Assembly: GCA_016647705.1 (NCBI GenBank)
Contig: JAENRU010000497.1
Coordinates: 1-64,000 of the forward strand
Length of the DNA stretch: 64,000 bases
Direction: 5' to 3'
DNA from: Eucommia ulmoides
Lineage: Eukaryota; Streptophyta; Magnoliopsida; Garryales; Eucommiaceae
Each line of letters begins with the position of its first letter. Position 1 is the first letter of the stretch. This document shows, piece by piece, positions 20,918-32,485 of this stretch. A program made the translations under genes and the position numbers. The notes below the pieces were generated by a model. It was not told the origin of the DNA and searched no databases. It saw nothing but the letters and a program-made list of their open reading frames with translations.

Positions 20918-22635
20918 TTATGTACCGCAAGGCCTCCGACGGACGTTCCTCCGCCCTCGTCGTTGTGCAACAGGAGGTTCCTCAGCCTCCTCATGAACTT
21001 GTGTAACTTGTCCGAAGTTCGTGAACGCCTGATGCATACTCCCCGGGATAGCATCGACGTCGTCCTCGAACCACGGCACCGGCGACACTTGTCTTTGCAA
21101 TCTTGTGGGTTCGGCAAATGCCACCGGAGGAATGACGCCTGAAGTTGAAATAAATTCATCCATCTCCGGAGTGACGAATGACGATGACGGGTGTGTACCT
21201 AGCTGCGATGCGTAATGCGAATAAGGGTCATGCATCTGGTACACGTTGGATGGCCCAGCATCGTCACCCATGCCGTACGAACTAGATGATACGGCATGAG
21301 CGCCCATGCCGTACGTACTAGATGATCCGGCATAAGCGCCCATGCCGTACGATGTAGAAGGTTCGGCATCGCCCACACTACCTGGACGATAGGCATCAGA
21401 AGTCCATGGCTGAGGAGAAGGCTGAGGAGCAGCCTGAGGAGATGAAGGAACGTCAGCTGCCACATGGCGTGGTACTCCTCGATACATCCTCCCAATGGTG
21501 CCATCATTGATGGCATGAGCCAGCTCGATACCCGATTCTGCAGTACCGGACCGTAGGGTTAGATCACTCAAGCGTATCAAGTTTGATACCTCCGTATCCT
21601 ACGAAACACATAAATTGGTTTAATTAATACATGAATAATAACAACATAATCTAACTCATATAACTAAACAGATGGTACAGTCAATGTGATCATACATCTA
21701 ATCCCAGTCGTCCTCCTATTGGTAGATACCCAAATTGAGGTTGGTACGCCGGGTTGACCAAAAATCTTCGTGTGATTCGCCAATACCAATCTATGTATTC
21801 TTGGTCAACCCCTATCCCTTGCTCAAAATTGGCGACATCTGGTGCTTGCCGATTATTCCACGCAACTATATGTGCATGGTGATGGTCAGCCCAGTTTGCA
21901 CGGAAGTATCCTCGCCGAGTAATTTTGTGCAAGTTCCTGTCCCACATTACCGGTTCAGGAACCCCTTGGCGATAACCAAACTGTCGTAGCACGCGGAGGG
22001 GATACGTGTACTCGACAATCTCATAGCATATTAGGGGCAACTTTGCCATCCAAATATCTTCTTCATCTTTAGTATATGGAGGCAAAGTCGGCAAGGTATA
22101 GGGCATCCAAATGACCTGTAAAATAAAATATAAACAAACAAATAAAAAAATTAAAATTTCGATATAAGTAAATAAATAACCTCGTCATTCTTCAAGCGAT
22201 CTAACTGATCGCGATACACCACCAAAATATGCATCGGCAAATTATCCAAATTAAATTGAAGAGTCCACCTGTACACCAAAAATATAAATCATAAGTTTAA
22301 TATCCATAAATAAATATCTATTACATGATAAATGAAATTAAAAATAAAATACTAATTACTTACCAATAACCCCTCGGAGCAGCTGGGAACTTCAAGTCGC
22401 CGCCGTAGTCGAGCTCTCCGAATGATATATTATAGTTGGGGAGAGGGACTACTTCAGGCCGAAGCCTTGGAAATCGCTCCCAAGCCCAACACTCCAACAA
22501 AAATAGGCACCCGGCAATGTGTTTCGTGTTGGGCTTCGTCGCCTTACAGAGCTCGCGGTAGAGGATCGCTAGGGTCGCACTGCCCCAGCTATACTTGACG
22601 AAAGGTGTCAAGTCACGCAGCAGCAGGATGTCACC
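20918..22635 (-). CDS. Plant mobile domain (PMD) protein gene, 5'-truncated
   Basis: Minus strand, four exons with GT...AG introns that keep frame: ~22635-22364, 22268-22181, 22115-21696 and 21598-20918. The encoded protein has PMD-C (aminotransferase-like/MAIN-like) hallmarks: YSWGSATLAILYRELC, GCLFLLECWAWERFP, VVYRDQLDRL, ICYEIVEY, RVLRQFGYRQ, DWYWRITRRF. The C-terminal exon is low-complexity with three 12-aa YGMG(A/D)xA repeats and ends in a basic RRGRRNVRRRPCGT tail. Arabidopsis MAIN and MAIL1 share this domain and act in silencing and genome stability; PMDs also travel in MULEs and Ty3/gypsy elements. The N-terminal part is missing: upstream of ~22635 the sequence changes to an LTR fragment. 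It lies convergent to the transposase, so it was probably driven from the element's right end. Confidence 0.8.
21258..21362 (-). repeat. Three 36-bp repeats inside the PMD C-terminal exon
   Basis: Three in-frame units encode YGMGAYAGSSST, YGMGAHAVSSSS and YGMGDDAGPSNV. On the + strand they appear as CCCATGCCGTACG every ~36-42 bp. Confidence 0.8.
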
Positions 22636-22745
22636 AATTCCACCGCTTCCTTCACCGCCTAAGCGATCAACCAACCGACCTACTCATCGCCGCGGCGGTG
22701 AATCCCACGGCCGCAGCGGTGACCTTTGCACAAATTTAGATATTT
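22636..22745 (+). mobile_element. Athila-like LTR fragment carrying palindromic motifs
   Basis: Matches 52215-52320 and 49935-50045 by eye (CACCGCCT(A)AGCGATCA, AACCGACCTACTCA, CGCCGCGGCGGTGA, TTAGATATTT). It replaces the 5' part of the PMD gene. No TSD is visible, so it arrived by rearrangement, or its ends are lost. Confidence 0.65.
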
Positions 22746-23050
22746 ATTTTAGATATTTATTTCAGTTTATGTTCTCAATTTTCTGTTTCCGTCATCTAAT
22801 TTTATGTTTTTGTTCTTAATTTTTAGTTTATGTTCTCAATTTCTTGTTATCTAATTTTCTATTTTTGTTCTCAATTTTCAGTTTATGTTTTCAATTTTCT
22901 GTTTCTATTCTCAATTTTCAGTTTCTGTTATCAATTTTCTAGTTCTGTTCTCAATTTTTTGTTCTCAATTTTCTATTTCTATTCCCAACTTTTTGTTCTC
23001 TAATTTCAATTTATGTTCTCTAATTTTTGTTTTTGTTCTCAATTTTCAAA
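22746..23050 (+). repeat. Pyrimidine-rich tandem repeat (GTTCTCAATTTTCTGTTT-like)
   Basis: About 14-16 degenerate 18-22-bp units such as TATGTTCTCAATTTTCTG. Strong strand bias (T/C). No coding value despite open frames. Confidence 0.85.
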
Positions 23051-23089
23051 GGCTTAATTACAAGGGCTATCATGTAATTTAAGATATTG

Positions 23090-23262
23090 ATTCCATTAGG
23101 TTGGAATCCCATTCCACCCCATCTCAAATGGAATCCCATTCCATCCAATTTCATTCCAATGGAATCACAAAAGTGATTCTATTGGAGAACCAAACAACGG
23201 AATAGGAATCGAGGGCGGAATGCGATTCTATTCCGCCCTCGATTCCATCCAACCAAACATGC
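23090..23262. mobile_element. Possible small MITE with ATTCC-rich inverted repeats
   Basis: Dense in GGAATGGAATCC/GGATTCCATTCC motifs. It includes a 17-bp perfect inverted repeat (23205-23221 with 23230-23246, 8-base loop) and ends CCAACCAAACATGCC, a phrase common at the ends of plant MITEs that mimic their target. Termini and TSD are not resolved. Confidence 0.35.
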
Positions 23263-23513
23263 CGTTATAATTGAATCTTTGGTTTGACCTTATCTTTGGA
23301 GTCAAATTTACTTAGGCCTTTTAAATTATTTTCCGAAAATATTTCGGTGATATAGCACACCAATTAAGCCCAATATTAGAAGGAGACTCCTTATTTTTAC
23401 GACAGCCTAAGTATCTTTTTCGAGAAAATCAACACTTTGAAAAGTTCATCTCTCCTTTACTACTTTACTATTTCACATTCTTTTCATCTTTTGAAACATC
23501 GGAATATATTAGC
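23263..23513 (+). mobile_element. End of an Ogre/Tat-like LTR (copy 1)
   Basis: Parallels 34965-35178 in order and wording (GAATCTTTGGTTTGAC, CACCAATTAA(G/A)CCCAAT, TCTCTCCTTTA), directly before a primer-binding-site-like sequence. Only the LTR's 3' end is present here. Fossil. Confidence 0.5.
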
Positions 23514-23709
23514 TGACGACTCTGCTAGGGATAGTTAAAGGGTCGAGCCTACAATGTCCATGTCCAAATAATCCAAGTCCAAATATTATATTTACATTGT
23601 TATATTTTCCTTCAATTTTATAAATAAGTGTAAATTGTCTTGGTAGTTTTTTTTTTTTTTTTTTTTTTGTACATATATATGTTTCTCACTTTTCATTTTA
23701 TTTTGTACA
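23514..23709 (+). mobile_element. Ogre/Tat-like internal region, copy 1, first part
   Basis: Begins with TGACGACTCTGCTAGGGA (23514-23531), the counterpart of TAGCAACTCCGCTAGGGA at 35182, both resembling the TGGCGACTCCGCTGGGGA primer-binding site of Ogre/Tat elements. It continues in parallel with 35200-35345 up to GTACA, where LTR B is inserted. Confidence 0.5.
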
Positions 23710-26700
23710 TTTACAGTGGGCGTTTGTTACGCGCTCACATATTGACTACTAGAAATTGTATGAGGTCTGATGGCCGCTAATTAAGCGCTTCGACTTTCAC
23801 CACAAGCGTACAGATCAAGTTTTAGTATAGTGGACCTTTCGGTCAGGTATCGTATCCACAGGAATTGGTGTCATTACTATCGAATATCGCGATTGTCATA
23901 ACCTGACATTATCTAGGCGACAAAAATGGAATATAATTAATTAATACTAATACTAATATAGCCTAATTTAACTATACCATACTAATATTAATATGGGATA
24001 GTTTTGAGAGAATAGGTTGTCTATGAATTAGTTTCGTTTACGAATACGTGTTCAGTCTCGCTTTAGTTTATGTTAACAATGTTTAACTTATATGACAATC
24101 GCAGTTCGTAAACTCATCCGCCACCTTTTCCGAGTATAAGACGGGAGAAAACGCGACTTAGTGTCAACGAAGAAGTCACCCTCAACGTCTTAACGACCCT
24201 AGGCCACGTGAGTCTCGCCCCAACGTCATTGATTGCACACAATCCAACTCTCTCCCAGGTTATTGGATCATCTCGTTGTATTTATCCTAACGACAATCTC
24301 CGTTCTAAAACTCCCTCGCCACCTCTCCCGAGTGTAAGATGAGGGAATACGTGACTTCGCATCAATGCCGAAGTCCCCTCAACGTCTTAACGACTCTAGG
24401 TCACATGAGTCCTGCCCCAACGTCATCAATTGTCCACAATCAAAACCCCGATTGGGTTGTAGGATTGTGGCATTCGTTTATTCTAGTCCGAATTTGGGAT
24501 TTGTCAAACCCTGTATTCTTGATATGTAAACCTAAGTAATATAAACAAATAATATGGCACACACAATCAACATAACGAAGAACAATCGCAAACAAAACAC
24601 AAACTCAATTAAACAACGTTTTCATAAATTATATTAATAATCCCTATACATCCTATGTTTAGCTAATGGCCATAACCACGTATACAATGTAAAATGGCGT
24701 AAACATACTCAACAACTACCAAAATATAGAAAATAAAGAGAAGAAATGAGCGATTTAGACAATATCCGAAGAATAGCCGCTAGAATCGTCCACTGATCGC
24801 TTCCCTCTTCATCCTCCACCTCTGGTTGAGAGCTCTCCCTCAAAAATCCCTAAACCTAACCCTAAAATATGGCCTAAGGCCTTAGGAGCTGAATAAAAAT
24901 GGAAAGAGAGGAGGAGAGAAGGGTACAAATAGGCCAAAAAATATCTAAAACATATCTCACTGTACAGAGGTTTTCGCGTAGGCGAAGTTAGGTCGATTAA
25001 CTTTCTGCCGGATTTCCGCCTAGGCGGTGGAATTTTTCGCCTAGGCGAAGAAATTGCAGGTTTGCATTTTTTTTACTGTAACTTGTTCATCCGAATTTCG
25101 ATTAAGGTGATTCAAAAGCCTATGGAAAGATAAGAAAAATATATACAACTTCCATGTTTTAAGTATTTCTAAAATAGGATTTCATCGTAGTCAAAAATAG
25201 CCTTGAAATTACAACACCTGTATCGACTTTGCAGGTTTGGTGACCGCCTAGGCAAAGAAGTAGGCGGTGGAATTGGAAATGTTCTCAGCATATTCACAGC
25301 CTAGGTGGAGGTCTAGATGCTTAGGAGGTGGGCTTTTTTCACAATGTTGCCTCCTTGCTCATTTATCCACCGTAATTTCGTCCGCTTTGGTTCGATCACA
25401 TCGTTTTCGCTCCGATTTCATACCTTCTCATCCCACGCACCTGTTTTAATACAAAAAAAATAAAAACATATTAAAACACATAAAAATAATTATAAACATA
25501 CTCGAAAACTAACAAAACTGGTTTGGAAATACGTAAGTGTTTTACACCTATCAAGGTCAAAGTTTTAGTACAGTGTGATCATTAAGATCAGGCATCATAT
25601 CCACAGAGATGGGTGTTCGTTATTATCAAGTACCGTGTTTATCATAACCTAACTTTATATAGGTTAAAAACATGTGTATTTAATTAATTAAACTAAACCA
25701 ATTAACTAAATTATCTATACTAATATAATGAGATGTTTTAGGGGAAAGAATTGTCTAGGGATTAACTCGGTTTACAAATACGTGTTTGATCTTGATTGAC
25801 TTAAGTTTACGGTGTTCAACCGATTTGACAATCTCAATTCGTAAACTCTCCTGCCACCTCTCCCGATTGTAAGACGAGGGATATAACGCGACTTCGTGTT
25901 AATGAAAAAGTCCCCCTTAATGTCTTAACGACCCTAGGTCACGTGAGTCTCGCCCCAACATCATTGATTGCACACAATCCAACTCTCGACTAGGTTATTG
26001 TATTGTCGTGTTGTGTTTACCCTATCGACAATCTTAGTTCCAAAACTCCACCGCCACCTTTCTCAAGTGTAAGACAGGGGAATACATGACTTCGAGTCAA
26101 CGAAGAAGTCCCCCCTAAATGTCTTAACGACCCTAGGTCATGTGAGTCTTGCCCCAACGTCATCGATTGGCGTTATGTTTACTTTAGTCCAAATCCGAGG
26201 TTACTTGTCCCGAGTGTCAAACCCGGTATTCTCTGAATATCATTCTAAGCATAATAAATATAACAATACGATAAACACAATCAAACTATGAAGAACAAAC
26301 ATAAATGCAACACTGAAATCATACGAATCACATATTTATAAATATATTGTTAATCCCTATACAATCCATGTTTAACTAATGGACATAACTGTATTTACAA
26401 TAAAGCACAAGCTAAACATGCTCACAAAATCCTAAGTTAAATAAATAAGGGAATAAATCAAAGAACTTAGCCTTGTCCGAAGTTTAGCCGCTAAGAACGT
26501 TCAACGATCGCTTCGCCGTCTTCCTCCACCTCAGGATGTGAGCTTCCCCTCTAAAGCTTTTCTACCTACCCATAGATATATTCTAAGGGGCTCAAAATGG
26601 CCTGAGAGAGGAAAAGGAATGGAGAGAGGAGGGATTTCAATAAGCAAAATATCTAAAAAGAAAAATATCTAATCTATTCAGAGGCCACCGCCACAGCGGT

Positions 26701-27082
26701 GAGTAGGTCGGTTGGCTGATCGCCTAGGCGGTGAAGAAGGTGGTGGACTAGGTGACGATCCTGCATTTTCACCAACGTGGCAATGGATGTTCAGCAAGGA
26801 TAAGTCATTCTCTGTATTTTCACCGCTGTAGCGAAGGTCTGGACGCCGCGGTGGTGGGCTTCTTTCAGAATATTGCCCTCGAGCTTATTTTTCCACTATT
26901 CTTCAACTGTTTTTGGTTTAATCTCATCGTTTACGCTCCAGTTTCCTATATTGTTTTCCCCCACACAACTGATTTATACAAAAAAATATAAAAACTATTT
27001 AAAACATAATAAAATAAATATAAAAACTACTCTAAAACTAATAAAATCAATTCGTAAATATGTAGTTAGATCACACCTATTA
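23710..27082 (-). mobile_element. Solo Athila-like LTR (B type), itself interrupted by another LTR
   Basis: Flanked by GTACA on both sides (23705-23709 and 27083-27087). The paralogous site at 35338-35347 has one GTACA and no LTR, an internal empty-site control. On the minus strand it reads from TAATAGGTGTGATC to a GCGTAACAAACGCC end. It contains the solo LTR 23768-25553 and GC-rich palindromic motifs near 26690-26860. Old: its terminal bases have decayed. No internal region, hence a solo LTR. Confidence 0.8.
23768..25553 (-). mobile_element. Solo Athila-like LTR inside LTR B, TSD AGGTC
   Basis: 1786 bp. On the minus strand it starts TGATAGGTGTAAAACAC and ends GCGGCCATCA. Perfect 5-bp TSD AGGTC at 23763-23767 and 25554-25558. 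Palindrome-rich patches at 24965-25060 and 25240-25330. It must be younger than LTR B, which it splits. Confidence 0.9.
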
Positions 27083-29550
27083 GTACACTCTCCCAAGGCA
27101 TGTGCACAATCGTATTGCATTCACATCGTCCCAAATGATAAACCCCTTAGGACTAGATAGAGGTTTATAGTTGAGACAAAGTCGGGCACTTCATTCACTG
27201 AGACTGATTCCGACAATCGCCTTGCTCGGATCACCAACCAAGGTTGGTTATTCTTTAGAGACTTTGGAAGTTTGAAGATCTGGGAATCGATGCCTTTATA
27301 GGATGTATGTGAAAGCCGAGAGCCTCATATAGTAATCCTAAGTCTAGGTCTTGTCCAAACCCTTGTAGGATACTATAACGTAGGACATGGAAAAGGATAT
27401 TTTTAGGAAACCCTAGAACCAAACAAGTTTAAAGTTTCCAATACCAATGAAAAATCAAGTGACGAAAGAATTTCCGTAAGTCTCATCCGATATGTAATAA
27501 TATGTTAGATCTCTCTAGTTTGGACCGTAATGCTCAAACAAAATGGAAATTCTTCCACGCAATTGTTATGTTTCTTTGAATAGTCATCACCAAAATCGAA
27601 AACTTCAAACTTAAATGGATCTAGGGTCTCCTTTAACTCATATAAACCACTTAGTCGACCTTATATCAATAATTTGAAAAACAATTGATCATCCAAGAGT
27701 AAATCATGCAAAAAGAACAAAAAAATTGAAAAGGCTACCTAAAATATATATCAAGGCTTCTCTCTCGAATGTGATAAAATGTTCGTAAATGGAAAATCAG
27801 ATTGACCCATATCCCCGAACCAAATCGTCCCCTATAGTCTCAACAAAACCAAAACTACCAATCCAAACCATACCCAGTAGATTTATTACCCAACCTTCCC
27901 ACCCAATATCTTAAATTACATACTTGGCGTTGTCCCCAAATCAAGTGGTACACTTGCAACTTCACAAAACTCAAAGACATACTCTACCCTAATACCATAA
28001 ATTGTAGATTGCAGACACCCATCTTTCCATGGTCTAAATCTTTCCATCTACCATCTCGGGATACCATCCTGTCAATACCCTATCTTCCAAGTAAATTCAT
28101 CAACCAATAGGAGAAATTTAAGTTGGATCCACCTTAAGATGGAACTTTAATCACTCCTAAGATTTAGTAGAAGACGTCATCCCATTACAAGCCAAAGCCT
28201 AACCTAAATGTACCACTTGTGAACTTGGTGTTCTAAGATAAATTTCGATAAAATTGGAAAAAAAAAAAAAAAAAAACTACCATCCAACTCTCTCCCTAGC
28301 TGGTCTTCTAGATGATAGATGACTTTCTTCATATATAGTTTTAATATTTTAATAAATTTTATTGTATTGCTTAAGGTATGTCTTAAATATTTAATGCCTT
28401 TTTTTCTTAAATATTCCAAAATTGTTTGTGTGTGATCTATGTGTTGAGAATGAACTTGAGCATAATGGAGATGATTTTGATACTAAAAGAGACTTTGATC
28501 TAAAAGAAAATAAAACAAGATTACACTCATTAGCTAAAGAAGTGAAAATGAGTGTAAAAAAACCCTGGGCATCTTTTGATACAAATTTTCAAACTTCGCC
28601 CACCACCCAAAATCCATCGGCTTGGCAATCTGTCATAAAGTGAAGCCATCACCCCAAAACAATATCACCCGAAAAGACCCACCCATCGGTTAGGCAATCC
28701 GTTATAAAGAAAAGTCGTCACCCAAAAATTTACTACCCAAAAAACTCCATCCATCGGTTTGGCAATCCATTATTCAGCAAAGCCATCACCAAAAAAGTCA
28801 CCACCTAAAAATCCATTGGCTAGGCAATCCGTCATACAACAAAACCATTACCCGAAAATCCCTTGCTCAAAAAGCCATCACCCAAAAAATCCATCAACTG
28901 AAAAATCCATTACCCGAAAATCCATCAACAAAATAATCAATTACCCAAATAACCCATCTAACTGACTAGGCTATCTATTATAGAGCAAAGACACCATCCT
29001 AAAAATCTTTCGATATCGAGTTTTGTCTATTATACATAATACCTTAAAGATGCTTCTAAAAAAAGAGTGAAAAGAAAAACAAAAAAAAAAAAAAAAAGAT
29101 TAGAGGATTGGGATCCAAGGTAATTCGAGTATTAAGCCGTAGGGATGTTTCAACACCTAGTAAGTTGGGTCAACAGGACCAGGATCATTGCCCAAAGTTC
29201 TCTACATGGATTACTAAGGACACCACAATATTAAAAAAGAAAAAAATAATTAGGAACCTTCCTTTTTCAATTACTTAAAAGTCTAATTGGGGAAACACCA
29301 ATTTGAATTCTAGTTAGTTGAAGGTGTCATCTTGTGATATGAATCTTGGAGAAAATGATTATTATCTAAATTATGTTTGTCAAGCTCAAATCAGATCAAT
29401 ATAGAAAATCATATCAGGTGAAAATGTATATTTGAATAAATAAACTTTAATTTGTTGTGCATACTTTGGCTAATTTAGTCTCCAGCTGTTGATTGAAATA
29501 CATAGTATAAAGGAATTTGGATCTGAAGCATCAAAATTATTCTTAGTAGC
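27083..29550 (+). mobile_element. Ogre/Tat-like internal region, copy 1, continued
   Basis: Co-linear with 35345-37600: GCACAATCG..., a broken reading frame with a G-patch-like stretch (near 27300-27460), then a tandem-repeat block, then AGATTAG and GGATCCNAGGTAATTCGAGTATTAAG. No pol region, so a non-autonomous or heavily reduced element. Fossil, many interruptions. Confidence 0.55.
28580..28990. repeat. Degenerate tandem repeat (CCATCACCCAAAAA / GGCTAGGCAATCCGTCATAAAG)
   Basis: Two interleaved short motifs recur: (A)CCATC(A/G)(A/C)CC(A/G)AAAAA about every 15-20 bp, and GGC(T/A)AGGCAATCCGTCAT(A)AA about every 60 bp. The same block occurs at 36840-37290 with different unit numbers. Confidence 0.8.
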
Positions 29551-30911
29551 TGGTAACGGAATATTACATCACTACTTTCACCGCAAGTGTACGGGTCAAG
29601 TTTTAGTAAAGTGAGAAGAGTAAGGGTTGTCGTATCCGCAGGGATTGGATTAGATCATCGCTAAGTACCGCGATTGTCATAACCTAACTTTATCGAGGCA
29701 ACTCAAATGTAGTTTTTGTTAATAAAATATCCTAAACTAAATTAATTATTATAATACTAATATGACGTTTAAGGGATTATATTGCCTAGGGATTAACTTT
29801 GTTCACTTAAACATATTCATTTCAATCTAGTTTACATTAACGGCATTCGAATTTATCTGAGTGTAACGTGAATGAATATGTGACTTCGCGTCAATTCCAA
29901 AATCTTTCTCTAGCGTCTGTACGACACTTGGTCACATGAGTCTTGCCCCAATCTCACGGATTCCACACTTTCTAATACCCACTCGGGTCATTAGATCGTC
30001 GCGTTGTGTTTAAACCCTAGTCCGAATCCAAGGTTACCTCTCCCGAGTGTCAAACCCCGATTTCTCAAACCAACCACAATACCATAACAAGCATATAATG
30101 ATTGTAATAAAATGGCAAACACAATCATATATGGATGAAAAACTGATAACGAAACCAAGATCAAACAAACAACGTTTTTATAAACAAATCGTTCCCTAAA
30201 CAATATATGTTTAGCTACACAGGGCCATAGCCCTATATTCAATAATACACAAGCTAAACATAAACGAAACTATCAACCAAAACTAAGAAATAAAGAGAGA
30301 AACAAGGATACGAACTGTTATTCGAATAACCCACGCTAAAACCGCTCTGAGATCGTTTTCTCTTCTTGGCTTTGAGATCTTCTCTTGGTTTGTTATGTCT
30401 TGGAGCTCTCAAGACTCCCAAAAACGTTCCCAATAATCTTCTCAAAATGGTTGGGAATCAAAGAAAATGGATTTGGGGCGAAAAAATCTAACAAAATATA
30501 TAAAAAACACTTTACAGCAGGGGCTTCATTGCTACAGCAGTGGGTTTGACCGCTGCAGCGGTAGGGATGTTGGTAGGCTCACCGCTGCAGTGGTGGGAAG
30601 TCAGTGAGCATTCTTCCCTTTCATTGCTACAGCGGTAAGAACTACCACTGCAGCGGTAGATAGGCAGAAACTTGATACTTCACTGTTGCAGCGGTAAAAG
30701 CCACTACTGCAGTGGTGAAGCTGCAGTGATGAATTTTTATGTTTTTTAACGTTCCTCTACCGTCTTCCTACCAATTTGCGCATTTTTCGACTGTTTTTGC
30801 TCCTAACCCCTGCTTTAAACAAAAACAAATTAAAGCATAATAAAACACTATAATAATACTTGAAAACTATCAAAACCAGTTTGGAAATATATAGATAAAT
30901 TACACCAATCA
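29551..30911 (-). mobile_element. Solo Athila-like LTR, TSD GTAGC
   Basis: 1361 bp, minus-strand start TGATTGGTGTAATTTATC. Perfect TSD GTAGC at 29546-29550 and 30912-30916. Between 30520 and 30720 it carries at least six TGCA-centred palindromic motifs, including perfect ACCGCTGCAGCGGT at 30549-30562. Confidence 0.9.
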
Positions 30912-31559
30912 GTAGCCGAAGATAGAGAAAAAAATGAAAAGCCAGGCCAAATCTATACCATGAAGGTAAGAGTACACTACTCTATTTTAATCTTATCGAT
31001 AGGTTAAAAGAAAAAATCTCTTTAAATTCAAAGGTAGAGAAAAGGCTGCAAATTGCAAAGGTAGCCTAAAAAAATGTTGTGGATTACCTAAGGATGATCG
31101 ATTTTTCCTTTACTAAAAAAAGAAATGAATGGGTCAATTGTCTTCTTACTATTTGATGAGCATCTCTTCATGACTATTTGTGTCTTGCCCTGAAAGTGGC
31201 ATTTAGGGAACTACGCTAAATATGATCATTGGCATAATGCTAAGCTACATAAGCAAGCTTTTAAGATTTGATCATCTAAGTGCCAACCTCAACCACAAGC
31301 TGGGGCACATTTTATATGTCTAGCCTTTTATTTTTGCCCCAGCCACAGGTTGAGACACATTATGTTTTTTGTACTCATCTCCGGATTTCGACAATTTGAG
31401 CTTGTCAGCTTCAACCACAAGCTGAGCATATTTTATACTTTGTCGTGCAATCCTCGCCCTAGCTACAGGATATGTCACATTTTAGAGATTTATTCCCTTA
31501 TTTTCTCCCCAACGACAAGTTGGGCCACATTTTAGAGATTGCACTTTTTTTGTTTTTAC

Positions 31560-31915
31560 CTTGTCAATCCTCCCCTACCACTAGCCGGGAGGTATGTTGC
31601 TTTTTGTTTCACATCAGTCCTCCCCTATCACAGGGTAGAAGGTATATTAGTTTTTGTTTCATATCAACCCTCTCCTACCACAGGCCAGAAAGTATGTTAG
31701 TTTTATTTTGTGTCAGTCCTTTCCTGCCACAAGCAAGGAGGCATGTTAGTTTTTACTTTGCGTCAGTCCTCTCTTGCCACAAGCCTGGAGGTATGTTAGT
31801 TTTCTTTTTAGATCGATACTCTCTCACCACATGCTGGGAGGTATGTTAGTTTTCCTCTGTGTTAGTTCTCTGCAACCGCAGGCTGGAGGTATTAGTTAGT
31901 CCCATGCAGGTTGAG
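31560..31915. repeat. Minisatellite, about 49-50 bp x 7
   Basis: Units of the form CAGTCCTCCCCTACCACAGGC then GGAGGTATGTTAGTTTTTGTTTCA. Unit starts near 31566, 31616, 31666, 31715, 31765, 31815 and 31863. Open frames across it are a by-product. Confidence 0.85.
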
Positions 31916-32027
31916 GGGGTATGTTTACCATTTATTTTGCATTGTCTTTCCATGAGTGCCTTTATTTTGCATTGCCTCTCCACGAGTGTCAATTTATTTT
32001 TGCATTGGCCTCTCTGTGAGTGCCTTC

Positions 32028-32485
32028 ATTTTCATTCCCTCAAACAATTATCTAAATGAACGTTGTTTGTCATGAGTTCTTCATGAGTCATTTTCATTCC
32101 TCCAAACAATCCTCTAAACAAACGTTGTTCATCATGAGTTCGTCATAAGTCATTTCCATTCCTCTAAATGATCCTCTAAACAACCATGATTTGTCATGAG
32201 TTCGTCATGAGTCATTTGTATTCCTCTAAACGATCCTCTAAATAGACGTTATTCGCCATGAATTCGTCATAAGATATTTTCATTTCTTTAAACGATCATT
32301 TGAACGAACATTGTTCATGATAAGTTTGTCATGAGTCATTTTCATTCCTCTAAACGATATTCTAAATGAACGTTGTTCGTCATGAGTCATTTTCATTCTT
32401 CTAAACGATCCTCTAAACGAATATTGTTCGTTATGAATCTCCTCTAAACGATCCTCGACATTGTTCGTCATGAGTTTGTCATGAG
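32028..32485. repeat. Minisatellite, about 62 bp x 7
   Basis: Units ATTCCTCTAAACGATCCTCT, AAACGAACGTTGTTCGTCAT and GAGTTCGTCATGAGTCATTT. Starts near 32028, 32091, 32153, 32216, 32278, 32339 and 32390. The AACGTTGTTCGTCATGA part contains small inverted repeats. Confidence 0.85.

Larger units (their letters stand above)
12918..22635 (+). mobile_element. MULE (Mutator-like DNA transposon) with accessory ORFs and PMD gene
   Basis: Order: hairpin array (12918-13261), TATA box (13376), leader, 5' intron with repeat array (13511-16268), two-exon transposase (16278-19078), small ORF A (19251-19685), small ORF B (19973-20479), then a convergent minus-strand PMD gene (20918 to ~22635). The transposase is uninterrupted apart from one clean intron, so the element may have moved fairly recently. 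Terminal inverted repeats and TSDs were not found. The right end is replaced by an LTR fragment, and the left end may lie anywhere from ~12770 to the hairpins. Confidence 0.75.
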
